Positions 1 to 6,679 of a stretch of DNA of 11,347 nucleotides are shown in pieces. Position 1 is the first letter of the stretch. Every line of letters starts with the position of its first letter. The notes beneath the pieces were generated by a model. It worked only from the letters and a program-made list of their open reading frames with translations. It was not told the DNA's origin and ran no database searches. This DNA comes from Microcaldota archaeon (lineage in GTDB: Archaea > Micrarchaeota > Micrarchaeia > Anstonellales > VGKX01). The stretch is taken from contig JAKALW010000013.1 in assembly GCA_021823945.1 (NCBI GenBank), forward strand, positions 1 through 11,347. Direction: 5' to 3'. The translations under genes were made by a program, and so were the position numbers.

Positions 1-230
1 ACTTTGCCAATTCTGTCATTTCCGGCATTGCCCTTGCCAATCATGCTCTTGCCAGCATTGTCCATTCCCGCAGAGCCCATGCCACTTATTATCACTGGCT
101 TACCGCCCGCGCGCAAAACAGCATTTGAAACGCTTGCGACATTTCCAATTCCCAAATCCAGGATTCCAGCAATGCCTGCTTGGACCTGCATGCCCCTGCC
201 TGCCAATCCATCAGCATCTTGTTTTGCCAT
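1..230 (-). CDS. hisH: Imidazole glycerol phosphate synthase, glutamine amidotransferase subunit (N-terminal part, runs off the left edge)
   Basis: Partial gene: 76 codons are visible before the window edge. With HisF, HisH supplies ammonia from glutamine to make imidazole glycerol phosphate. The segment GILDLGIGNVASVSNAVLRA (about residues 22-41) matches the opening strand and first helix of HisH, where families read G-I-I-D-Y-G-x-G-N-x-x-S-V. The catalytic Cys-His-Glu residues would lie beyond the edge. The start ATG is preceded by AGGTG with a 6-nt spacer, overlapping the hisG stop codon, and only 9 bp separate the genes. A later Met at residue 14 is an alternative start. Unusual: a Gly/Asn/Met/Lys-rich stretch (about residues 49-76) sits where the family normally has a short loop before the catalytic-domain strand, and the N-terminus also carries extra residues. 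Identity rests on a short stretch plus operon context. Confidence 0.82.
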   Translation of the reverse strand, partial: MAKQDADGLAGRGMQVQAGIAGILDLGIGNVASVSNAVLRAGGKPVIISGMGSAGMDNAGKSMIGKGNAGNDRIGK

Positions 231-239
231 GCCATGCAC

Positions 240-1205
240 CTATGCAATTACCTGGTTTATCCCAAGGACAAGTATGTCGCGCGCGCCAAGCTCTTTTAGC
301 CTGCGGATTAATCCTGCCAATCCCAGCGCGGGGACAACGGTGTGCACAGCGAACTGCCCTTTTTTGGCAAGTTGGAGCACTGTGGGGCTCTTCGCGCTTG
401 GGATTGAGGATGCCAGGCGTTTCAGGTCGCGCTCGTCAACATTCATCATAAGGTATTTCCTGCCGCCTGCGGCAAGTGTCCCGGATATGAGGCTTGCAAG
501 GGATTCCACAAGGGTTTTCTTCTCCTTTTGGAGCCTTGGCGCGCTGACAAAGCACGCCTCTGACTCGAAAACCGTGTCAATCTCGAAAAGCGCGTTTGCC
601 GCAAGCGTGGAACCGGTTGACACGTGGTCGCAGATGAATTCCGAAATCCCAAGCATTGGCGAGAGTTCCGTGGCACCCTTGATCATGACAGTCTTTGCCC
701 TGATGCCTTTCCTTTTCAGGTATGTTTCAAGCAGGTTCGGGGTCTTAGTTGCAATCCTTGAGCCTGAAAGCATGGCAAGTTTTGAGCCTTTTGGCCCTGC
801 AATTGCTATTTTGCACCTGCCAAACCCGAGGTTCTGGAGGACTTTGGCATTTGCCTTTTTCTCGACAACCAAGTCAAGCCCGGTTATGCCGCAGTCGGCA
901 GCGCCGCTTGCCACAATGTCGGGTATGTCCTCCGCCCGTGCAAAGACAACGCATGCCTGCGGGTCCGAAGTCTCTGCCCAAAGCCTGCGCTCGTCCTCGG
1001 CAATCTCCACTTTGATTTGGCACTTCTCAAGCAAGTCCAAAGCAGGCATCTTGAGCCTGCCCTTGTTTGGCACTGCGATTTTCAGCGCGCCATTGCACGT
1101 TGATTTGCCAATCATGCCGCCCGGCCTGCCTTTTGCCTTTCTTGCCCTGCCATTTGCGGCAGATGCAGTTTCTTTCCCTGTTTTTGCAATTTTTTCGCCA
1201 ATCAT
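240..1205 (-). CDS. hisG: ATP phosphoribosyltransferase, long form with C-terminal regulatory domain
   Basis: First enzyme of histidine synthesis: joins ATP and PRPP to give phosphoribosyl-ATP, in the cytoplasm. The 321-residue protein shows the catalytic start LKIAVPNKGRL (about 41-51), the segment VASGAADCGITGLDLVVE (about 98-115), and the PRPP-binding loop GATELSPMLG...VSTGSTLAANAL (about 177-206). Residues about 247-321 form the C-terminal domain that binds histidine in long-form HisG, so feedback inhibition without a HisZ partner is expected. The start ATG directly follows the hisB TAG with no gap, and a GGGATGAT purine-rich stretch lies just upstream inside hisB, so translational coupling is likely. 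Odd: about 40 residues of Lys/Gly/Ala-rich low-complexity sequence precede the conserved fold. If that extension is not translated, Met31 (position 1115) would be the start. Confidence 0.95.
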   Translation of the reverse strand: MIGEKIAKTGKETASAANGRARKAKGRPGGMIGKSTCNGALKIAVPNKGRLKMPALDLLEKCQIKVEIAEDERRLWAETSDPQACVVFARAEDIPDIVASGAADCGITGLDLVVEKKANAKVLQNLGFGRCKIAIAGPKGSKLAMLSGSRIATKTPNLLETYLKRKGIRAKTVMIKGATELSPMLGISEFICDHVSTGSTLAANALFEIDTVFESEACFVSAPRLQKEKKTLVESLASLISGTLAAGGRKYLMMNVDERDLKRLASSIPSAKSPTVLQLAKKGQFAVHTVVPALGLAGLIRRLKELGARDILVLGINQVIA

Positions 1206-1799
1206 CTAAATCATCCCTTTTGTGCTTGGAACCTTCCCATTTGCCCTTTCCCGAAAAGCGCATGCCTCGCAGCAGGCGCGGGCAAAACCCTTGAACATGC
1301 CTTCGCATTTGTGGTGGTCATTGCCGCCGTATAGCACGCGGACAAACACATTGCACCGCGCGCCCTGTGAAAACCCGGCAAAGAACTCCTTTGCCAGGTC
1401 CGATTGCAAGCCGCCAATGAACTCGCGCTCGAATTTCGCGTCAAATGTCAGGGCGCTCCTCCCTGAGAAGTCAACTGACACAAGCGACAATGTCTCATCC
1501 ATCGGGAATGCGAACATACCCGCGCGCGAAATGCCTTTCTTGTCACCCAATGCTTTTGCAAACGCCATGCCGAGGCATATGCCCAAATCCTCGACTAGGT
1601 GGTGCTGGTCGATTTCCAAATCCCCCTTTGCCTTTACGCCAAGGTCAAAAAACCCGTGCTTGGCAAATGAAATGAGCATGTGGTCCAGAAAACCTATTCC
1701 AGTATCCACTTCAGCCTTTCCAGTGCCGTCAATTTTCAGGCTGAGCGCAATATCCGTCTCGGATGTTTTCCTGGCTATCTTTGCAATTCTTGCTTTCAT
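1206..1799 (-). CDS. hisB: Imidazoleglycerol-phosphate dehydratase
   Basis: Converts imidazole glycerol phosphate to imidazole acetol phosphate, two steps before the HisC-HAD products. The 197-residue protein has the usual length for the stand-alone dehydratase. Metal-binding motifs are intact: DQHHLVED (His66, His67, Glu70) and NDHHKCEG (His162, His163, Glu166). GIGFLDHML (His40), FPMDETLSLVSVDFSGR (about 98-114) and the C-terminal PSTKG are also present. The reading frame stays open to 1892, but the start chosen is the ATG at 1799, which overlaps the TGA of the hisC-HAD gene as ATGA and lies just after a GGTGATGG ribosome-binding sequence. It also aligns with the usual N-terminus. There is no fused phosphatase as in Escherichia coli HisB; that activity seems to be carried by the gene upstream. 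Confidence 0.95.
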   Translation of the reverse strand: MKARIAKIARKTSETDIALSLKIDGTGKAEVDTGIGFLDHMLISFAKHGFFDLGVKAKGDLEIDQHHLVEDLGICLGMAFAKALGDKKGISRAGMFAFPMDETLSLVSVDFSGRSALTFDAKFEREFIGGLQSDLAKEFFAGFSQGARCNVFVRVLYGGNDHHKCEGMFKGFARACCEACAFRERANGKVPSTKGMI

Positions 1800-3721
1800 A
1801 CCATCACCATCAAGTCTGACATCTTGCCTATATTCCAGTCCCCGGCAGTTCCATTCCCAATTATTATGCATGGCACGCCAGCTTTCCTGCACGCCTCATA
1901 ATCCGACACATTGTCGCCAATGTAAATCGGGTTTTTGGCGCCAAGCCTGGCAATCGCAAGAAGGACTGGCTTTGGGCTTGGCTTTTCCTCATCGCAGTCC
2001 TCAAGCGCAACTATGTTTTTATCTGGGAATAATGCCTGCCATGAATTATTGCCAACCGCAAACTCTGCCTCAGCCCTGGGCCGTCCAGTCACTATTCCAA
2101 GTTTCACGCCTGATTTTTTCAAGCATGCCAGAAAATCAGCATCAACAAGCGGCTTTTCAGCCTGGATTGGCCCGTTGAGGTAATACTCCTGGAATTTCCC
2201 CTTCAGGCTTGCGTAAAGCCTGCCTTTCCTGTCCTTGCTTGTCAGGGGTTTTGCCAAACCCACGCTTTCCTTGTTCATCGCCTGCCTGACAAGTGCGAAT
2301 GTGGCGTCCCAGTCATTATTGAAGCCGGGCAATGCCTTGATTGCGTCAATTTCTTCCCTGCCAATCAATCGCCTGCCCTCAACCAAGCCCCTGCCGCCAA
2401 CCATGCGTTTGCCAATGCTTTTTCCAGTGCCTGTTTTTTCCTGTTTTTCCAAATTGCCAAGATAATCATTGGCAGTTTTCCCAATCGCGGCAATATAGCT
2501 TTTCGAAACGTCAATCAGCACGCCGTCCATGTCAAAAAGCACGCAGTCATATTTTGCGCCCTGCTTTAGCAATTTCCTTATCTGCGCAAGCAGCTTCGCA
2601 TTCTGCCCAGGCATCCCGATTGTTATCCTGAAAGTGTTTTGCAGTGTGGGCATGCCCGACCTGTCGCGCACTATTATCCAGCTTTTGGCAATCTCCTTTT
2701 GCATCCTCGATGCGGTCATTGCGCCAAGGGGCGGCTTTGCAAGCAGGAAATTGCAAACGGACGGATAAACAGAGAATCCGAGCCCTTCCAATGCTTGCCT
2801 TAACTTTTCCCTCTCTATCCTGATTTTCCTGCAATTTGCAAGCATTTTCTCCCTGCCGGATTTTAGCGCCTTCAATGCGAGGGCGGATGACAGGGAGTTC
2901 AGGTTATAAGGCGCCTTTAGCCGCCTGATTATGGAAATCACTTTCCTGTTTGAAATGGCATATCCTACGCGAAGGCCAGCAAGCCCCCATGCCTTTGAAA
3001 ATGTCCTTGAAATTATCAGGTTGTCGTATTTCTCCACAAGCCCGGCGGCGCTTTGCCCGCCAAACTCCACATACGCCTCGTCCACAAACACAACCGCGTT
3101 TGCGCGCCTTGCAAGTTCCTCGATTTTTGCAATCTTCACTGGCGCGCCAACCGGGCTGTTTGGCGACACTATGAAAATCATTTTTGTCTTGGCGTCAGCC
3201 TGCGCGAGTATTGCCTTCACGTCGGGCTGGAAATCCTTGCCCAATAGCGACACCTTGACATTCGCGCCCTGCGCGCGTGCGCAAACCCCATACATTGAAT
3301 AGCCAGGCTCCACTGAAATTATGTTTTCGCCCGCCCCCACAAATGTCCTGACGCACAGGTCGATTATCTCGTCGGAGCCATTTCCAACCAGTATGTTTTC
3401 TGCTTGTAAATTGAACGTTTCACAACACCTGGGCAATTTACAAGTCTGAAAAAATTGTTTTCCAATTTTTTCATCCCTTTCCACCCCTGCATATGAGGCA
3501 ATCGCGTCCCTTAGCCTGTTTTGGTCAGAGTCCGGGTATGAATTCAGCCTGACACCCTCAACTGGCGAAATGCACGCGCCAAACGAGTTCTCATTGGCGT
3601 CAAGGAATGCGTCAGCCTCCTTGTACAGGTCGCGGGCGCACGTGTATGGCTCAAGCTCGCCAATCTCTTTTCGCACCAGTTTGCCAATTTTATCTATTTT
3701 GCCAGCTTTTTCCATTTTCAT
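1796..3721 (-). CDS. hisC: Bifunctional histidinol-phosphate aminotransferase fused to a HAD-family phosphatase (likely histidinol-phosphate phosphatase)
   Basis: A 641-residue fusion. Residues about 1-388 are a PLP-dependent HisC: LDANENSFG (about 40-48), VGNGSDEIID, SPNSPVG (Asn188), VDEAY (Asp214), the PLP lysine in SRTFSKAWGLAGLRVGY (Lys243), and Arg365 in FRITIG. Residues about 390-641 are a HAD hydrolase: FDMDGVL (Asp397 nucleophile, Asp399), VTGRPR (Thr545), the EKPSPKP lysine (Lys580), and IGDNVSDYE (Asp603, Asp607). The cap region contains NNDW, as in HAD subfamily IA proteins that I recall from archaeal and cyanobacterial his loci (from memory). HisC makes histidinol phosphate. The fused phosphatase would remove the phosphate, handing histidinol to HisD. 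No start codon or stop separates the halves. GGAAAGGG precedes the ATG. Odd: a roughly 22-residue insertion at 85-106 in HisC, and a Gly/Lys/Arg-rich insertion at about 422-455 in the HAD cap. The substrate of the HAD half is inferred from context. Confidence 0.93.
   Translation of the reverse strand: MKMEKAGKIDKIGKLVRKEIGELEPYTCARDLYKEADAFLDANENSFGACISPVEGVRLNSYPDSDQNRLRDAIASYAGVERDEKIGKQFFQTCKLPRCCETFNLQAENILVGNGSDEIIDLCVRTFVGAGENIISVEPGYSMYGVCARAQGANVKVSLLGKDFQPDVKAILAQADAKTKMIFIVSPNSPVGAPVKIAKIEELARRANAVVFVDEAYVEFGGQSAAGLVEKYDNLIISRTFSKAWGLAGLRVGYAISNRKVISIIRRLKAPYNLNSLSSALALKALKSGREKMLANCRKIRIEREKLRQALEGLGFSVYPSVCNFLLAKPPLGAMTASRMQKEIAKSWIIVRDRSGMPTLQNTFRITIGMPGQNAKLLAQIRKLLKQGAKYDCVLFDMDGVLIDVSKSYIAAIGKTANDYLGNLEKQEKTGTGKSIGKRMVGGRGLVEGRRLIGREEIDAIKALPGFNNDWDATFALVRQAMNKESVGLAKPLTSKDRKGRLYASLKGKFQEYYLNGPIQAEKPLVDADFLACLKKSGVKLGIVTGRPRAEAEFAVGNNSWQALFPDKNIVALEDCDEEKPSPKPVLLAIARLGAKNPIYIGDNVSDYEACRKAGVPCIIIGNGTAGDWNIGKMSDLMVMV
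3403..3444. repeat. Perfect 11-bp inverted repeat inside an insertion in hisC
   Basis: The arms CTTGTAAATTG (3403-3413) and CAATTTACAAG (3434-3444) are exact reverse complements around a 20-nt loop. They lie inside the extra stretch of HisC residues about 85-106 that ordinary HisC proteins lack, and the surrounding bases are more A+T-rich than the rest of the gene. The insertion keeps the reading frame. It could be a small in-frame palindromic element, or a chance hairpin in a variable loop. Confidence 0.7.
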
Positions 3722-3782
3722 TTCCCTTTCCTTTTGCGTTCCCCATTCCTTTGCATTTCCAATGCCAGTGTTTCAAAATTAT

Positions 3783-5174
3783 TCATTTATTCCCAGGATT
3801 TTTTGCTCTCTTCTCCGCAGCCCTGGCGTGCGCCTCAAGCCCTTCCATCCTCGCAAGCCTGGCGCACGTTTTTGCAAGCCTATCCTGCGCCTTCGCATTC
3901 AACATTTCGACATACTGCCACTTGCCAAATGTCTGGACGCTCACGCCGCCCCATGCCTTTGCCGCAACGCCCGTCGGGAGTATGTGGTTCCCGCCGCTCA
4001 TGCCATAATCGCAAAATGCCTCCGCTGTCCTGATGAAGACAGCGCCAGCGTTTGATATTTTGCCTGCATATTTGCCCGCGCCCACCACTGCGAGTTCCAG
4101 GTGTTCAGGAGCTATTTTTTCCGACGCGCCAATCGCTTTGTCAATGCTTGCCGCAATCCATACCCTGCCCCATTTCGGGATTGAAACCTTCGCGGGGCTG
4201 GATTCGGGCAGTTTTCCAAGCTGTGAGTCAAGCTCGGCAATGACACAATCTGCCATTTCCTTGCTTGTGCATATGCATATTGCCGCGCTCCCTGTTCCGT
4301 GTTCTGCCTGGGCCAGCATGTCAGCAGCCACATAAGATGGGTTTGCCGTCCTGTCAGCAATGACAAGCACTTCCGAAGGCCCGGCAGGCACGTCAATCCT
4401 GGCGCCAGCCATTGACTGGGCTATCTGCTTTGCCGCGCTCACATACGAGTTTCCAGGCCCGCATATAACGTCGGCTTTTGGCATCAAGCCGTCAATTCCA
4501 AGCGCCATAGCAAAAACAGCCTGCGCCCCGCCAATCCTGTACACGTTTTTTATGCCGCACATGCTTGCAGTGGCGTAAATCAGCCGCGAAGCATCGGCGC
4601 TCGCCTTTGGCGGAGTGCAAACAATGATATTTTCCACGCCAGCCGCCTGCGCTGGCACTGCCGCCATCACAAGCGAAGAGAACAATGGCGCCAAGCCGGC
4701 AGGCACGTATATCCCCACTGTCCCGACTGGCTTGAAAACAAGTTTTGTCGTACCGTCCGCGCCTTTGACAGACACGGGGCCCATGGTTTTTCTCTGGGCA
4801 AGGGCGAATTTCCTGACCCTGCGTATCATTTCAAGTATTGCAACACGTTCATCATTTGAAAGCGCTTTTTCCGCACTGGCAAGCTCGCTTTGGGGCACTT
4901 TGATGTTTTCCCCTGTTATCTCCATCCTGTCGAATTTCCTTGTGAAATCTGAAATGGCATCAAAGCCCCTGCTTTCAATTTCCCTGAAAACTCCATTTGC
5001 GGTTTCAAAGGCTTTGCTGTCTTCGGCTTTCCTTTCCTTTAAGTAGGCTGAAACGGCATCCTTGCTAATCTTTTCCGCTTGCAATCCTGTCCCTGTGAAG
5101 AACACACCCTTTTGGCTCCATTTGTTAGCACCTTTTTTGAAATCTAATTCCAATTCGCAGGCATTCAAGCCCAA
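3783..5174 (-). CDS. hisD: Histidinol dehydrogenase
   Basis: Catalyses the last two oxidations, histidinol to histidine, using NAD+ and zinc. All expected residues are visible: zinc ligands Gln289 and His292 in AQAEHGTG, Asp389 in CDYGMSGGNH, His449 in GLEAHARA, and the catalytic Glu357-His358 pair in APEHLEL. The NAD-side motifs KPVGTVGIYVPAG (148-160), RIGGAQAVFA (213-222), and VICGPGNSYV and DVPAGPSEVLVIAD (236-274) are clear. The length of 463 is slightly longer than the common 420-440. The start is uncertain: the chosen codon is TTG with no strong ribosome-binding sequence, and a GTG 23 codons later is an alternative; there is no usable ATG near the conserved start. It is the first gene of the his operon, 61 bp before hisC-HAD. 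Confidence 0.95.
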   Translation of the reverse strand: MGLNACELELDFKKGANKWSQKGVFFTGTGLQAEKISKDAVSAYLKERKAEDSKAFETANGVFREIESRGFDAISDFTRKFDRMEITGENIKVPQSELASAEKALSNDERVAILEMIRRVRKFALAQRKTMGPVSVKGADGTTKLVFKPVGTVGIYVPAGLAPLFSSLVMAAVPAQAAGVENIIVCTPPKASADASRLIYATASMCGIKNVYRIGGAQAVFAMALGIDGLMPKADVICGPGNSYVSAAKQIAQSMAGARIDVPAGPSEVLVIADRTANPSYVAADMLAQAEHGTGSAAICICTSKEMADCVIAELDSQLGKLPESSPAKVSIPKWGRVWIAASIDKAIGASEKIAPEHLELAVVGAGKYAGKISNAGAVFIRTAEAFCDYGMSGGNHILPTGVAAKAWGGVSVQTFGKWQYVEMLNAKAQDRLAKTCARLARMEGLEAHARAAEKRAKNPGNK

Positions 5175-5183
5175 TCTTGATTT

Positions 5184-5202
5184 GCCTGGCCAAATTCCAG
5201 GC
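5184..5202 (-). promoter_or_regulatory. Hairpin in the hisD leader
   Basis: GCCTGG (5184-5189) and CCAGGC (5197-5202) are exact reverse complements around a 7-nt loop, directly upstream of the proposed TTG start. In the mRNA the hairpin would sit where a ribosome-binding site is expected, so it may influence initiation of hisD. The role is inferred. If the downstream GTG start is used instead, the hairpin would lie about 80 nt before the gene. Confidence 0.4.
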
Positions 5203-5223
5203 CCAAAAATCCGGGCCCAAACT

Positions 5224-5245
5224 TAATGCCTGGCTAATGCCTTGC
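5224..5245. repeat. Imperfect 11-bp tandem repeat downstream of the his promoter
   Basis: TTAATGCCTGG is followed immediately by CTAATGCCTTG (9 of 11 matching). The repeat lies in the predicted 5' leader of the his operon, just beyond the expected transcription start. The 11-bp spacing is close to one DNA helical turn, which fits two protein subunits binding the same face. The regulatory role is inferred. Confidence 0.4.
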
Positions 5246-5270
5246 CGGTGCTATTGGTGCGGATTTTGGC

Positions 5271-5280
5271 TTTATAAGCT
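5271..5280 (-). promoter_or_regulatory. Predicted TATA box of the his operon
   Basis: Read on the minus strand this is AGCTTATAAA, preceded by purine-rich GGGAAAA, as expected for an archaeal TATA box with a BRE. Transcription would begin roughly 25 nt downstream, near 5249, giving a leader of about 75 nt before the hisD TTG. It is the only convincing TATA sequence between hisD and the gene upstream that faces hisD. Confidence 0.55.
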
Positions 5281-5318
5281 TTTCCCACTTTTTTCCCACT
5301 TTGTGTGGGCATGTGGGG
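5280..5318. promoter_or_regulatory. Cluster of four CCCAC boxes, including a perfect 11-bp tandem repeat, beside the his TATA box
   Basis: TTTTCCCACTT occurs twice back to back (5280-5290 and 5291-5301). Two inverted boxes follow (GTGGG at 5305-5309 and GTGGGG at 5313-5318). The array lies immediately upstream of the his TATA box, the usual place for an archaeal activator site. CCCAC-TTTGT-GTGGG could also fold as a hairpin in the transcript of the upstream gene. Either reading is inference; the repeats themselves are exact. Confidence 0.5.
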
Positions 5319-5337
5319 AAGGGCAGGACAAGAAAGT

Positions 5338-5440
5338 AATATAAGCCCTTTTTGAGTAATATGTATCAGTGGGTAAGTCCAAGGCGTGGCGTGCACCGGA
5401 TGGTGCACATAAAAAGCCTGCCTTGGGTCCGCTATTATAT
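5338..5440 (+). ncRNA. Candidate small structured RNA with its own TATA-like promoter
   Basis: On the plus strand AATATAAG (5338-5345) resembles a TATA box; transcription would start near 5365. The following stretch folds into two nested stems: CCAAGGC (5379-5385) with GCCTTGG (5420-5426), and inside it GTGCACC (5391-5397) with GGTGCAC (5402-5408) around a GGAT loop. Both stems are perfect 7-bp pairs. No protein is supported here. I do not see C/D-box motifs, tRNA features or SRP signatures. The same fold would form on the minus strand as the 3' tail of the DUF3800 gene, so strand and function are open. Confidence 0.3.
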
Positions 5441-5441
5441 C

Positions 5442-6083
5442 TTACTTCCAAATCTCTTCTTTTCCCTGGTTTTTTATCTTAGTCTTTATTATCTCGTAAA
5501 ATTCAGAATCCCCATGCGTGAATTTCCTATTTATCGCCCATGCCACAAAATCAGCTACTTGAAGCTCGTTTGAAGCATGTGATTCAAGATGCCTTATCCT
5601 TACTTTCAAATCAGTTTTTCTTCCATTTATCTTTTTTTCTATGTAGTTGTTGAAGTCGTCCTGCAACAACCTATTGCCGTTTTTTTTGTCAATTGTAATA
5701 TCAACAATGTCGGTATTGAGGCTTATATGCTCAAAAAGGAGCCCGCACAGGTAATTGTACAATTTTTCCTTGTGTGAAAACAAATCGTCCCTTACTTTTG
5801 CCTTCGGTATCGCAACAGCGGAAATTGAGCAGTCGCATCTGTTAAGGCGTTCAAGTACCCATCTTTTTATATCGCTTGAAGAGTTGTTCGCCTTTATCTC
5901 AGAGAGTTCCTTCAGTTTCTTTTTCAGTTTGCGCTCGCGCAGCCTTTTTAGTATCCTTGCAAGCTCGTTTGGCACGTGGCTTGAGAGAGCCACAATTGTG
6001 AAATAGACCGTCCCGTACTTGCCCAAATCCCCGCTTTCATCAATAAATATATATTCAATGTGAGGTTTTGCAATATCTTCCAT
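5442..6083 (-). CDS. DUF3800 protein, putative RNase H-like nuclease
   Basis: The 213-residue protein starts with the DUF3800 hallmark YIFIDESGDLG (Asp15, Glu16, Ser17, Asp19). It continues with SEIKAN (Lys64), an acidic strand at VDITIDKK (Asp129, Asp132), and the C-terminal helix NELQVADFVAWAINRKF (Asp178). The spaced acidic residues are those of the RNase H-like fold proposed for this family. The biochemical activity is generally not established. A strong ribosome-binding sequence (AGAGGAGC) lies 4 nt before the ATG. It sits 23 bp after the YgjP-like peptidase gene, on the same strand, in an A+T-richer stretch. DUF3800 proteins are common in mobile and defence-related neighbourhoods, which fits the restriction remnant next door. 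No signal peptide or membrane segment is seen. Confidence 0.85.
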   Translation of the reverse strand: MEDIAKPHIEYIFIDESGDLGKYGTVYFTIVALSSHVPNELARILKRLRERKLKKKLKELSEIKANNSSSDIKRWVLERLNRCDCSISAVAIPKAKVRDDLFSHKEKLYNYLCGLLFEHISLNTDIVDITIDKKNGNRLLQDDFNNYIEKKINGRKTDLKVRIRHLESHASNELQVADFVAWAINRKFTHGDSEFYEIIKTKIKNQGKEEIWK

Positions 6084-6106
6084 TTTGCTCCTCTTAAATC
6101 GTTGAT

Positions 6107-6679
6107 TTATGTTAGTTCATTCTTGGGGATATTTTCTTGGATTATGAACCAATAAATCATCAGTTCATTTTCTAATTTCAGGTGGTTTTTGAATCCCTTT
6201 TCAACAATCCGCCAAAATCTTTCATTATGTCTTCTTTCAACTGAATGCACAAGCTCATGGAATATGACGTAGTTTATCAAGCGTTCAGGCAGAAAGCGCA
6301 AGTATGTGTTTATGGTTAGATTTCCATTGGAACTATGGCTGGCCCATTTGGATTTCATTTTCCTGAAATACACGCTTTTTGCACTAAAGCCATGTTTTTC
6401 AGAAACCAGTTTAACTCTCCTTAGACTACTAATTTTAAAGTCCTGGACTGTTCTGCTTAAGTCTAGACTTTTTTCTTTTGACTTTGCCGTAGCCTTTATT
6501 ATTTCAGCATGTTTTTTTCCAATCCAAGTCTTGTGTTTTTCAACAATCTCCTTTGCATCTTTGCCCTTAGGGAGTATCACAGCCAGCCTTCCTGTCCTGA
6601 ACTCAAGCCTTGGAAATCCAATGTCCCTATTGACAACATCGTATTGGATTTCCAGGTTGTCAACTCTAACTTTGGGCAT
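6107..6679 (-). CDS. YgjP-like (WLM/DUF45) zinc metallopeptidase
   Basis: The 190-residue protein has a C-terminal zinc-peptidase motif: HELVHSVERRHNERFW, with zinc ligands His141, His145 and His151 and catalytic Glu142. It is preceded by the family segment KSKWASHSSNGNLTINTYLRFLP (about 109-131). This is the YgjP-type metallopeptidase, a cytoplasmic protein often encoded directly beside hsdR of type I restriction systems. Here too the gene overlaps the end of an hsdR fragment by 14 bp. The ATG at 6679 gives the normal family length, and a GTGATG purine stretch precedes it. Its substrate is unknown. With the rest of the restriction locus missing it may be a bystander. Confidence 0.88.
   Translation of the reverse strand: MPKVRVDNLEIQYDVVNRDIGFPRLEFRTGRLAVILPKGKDAKEIVEKHKTWIGKKHAEIIKATAKSKEKSLDLSRTVQDFKISSLRRVKLVSEKHGFSAKSVYFRKMKSKWASHSSNGNLTINTYLRFLPERLINYVIFHELVHSVERRHNERFWRIVEKGFKNHLKLENELMIYWFIIQENIPKNELT

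Noticed and set aside
4..1209. Long plus-strand open frame of about 401 codons opposite hisG and hisH
   Set aside because: It is antisense to clear hisG/hisH coding sequence and its translation is Pro/Ala/Phe-rich with no recognisable motif; a shadow frame.
1800..1892. Upstream extension of the hisB frame
   Set aside because: It lies inside the HAD domain coding sequence. The ATGA overlap, ribosome-binding site and family length all favour the ATG at 1799.
1222..2178. Plus-strand open frame of about 318 codons opposite hisB and the HAD domain
   Set aside because: Antisense to conserved hisB and HAD motifs, with no family resemblance of its own.
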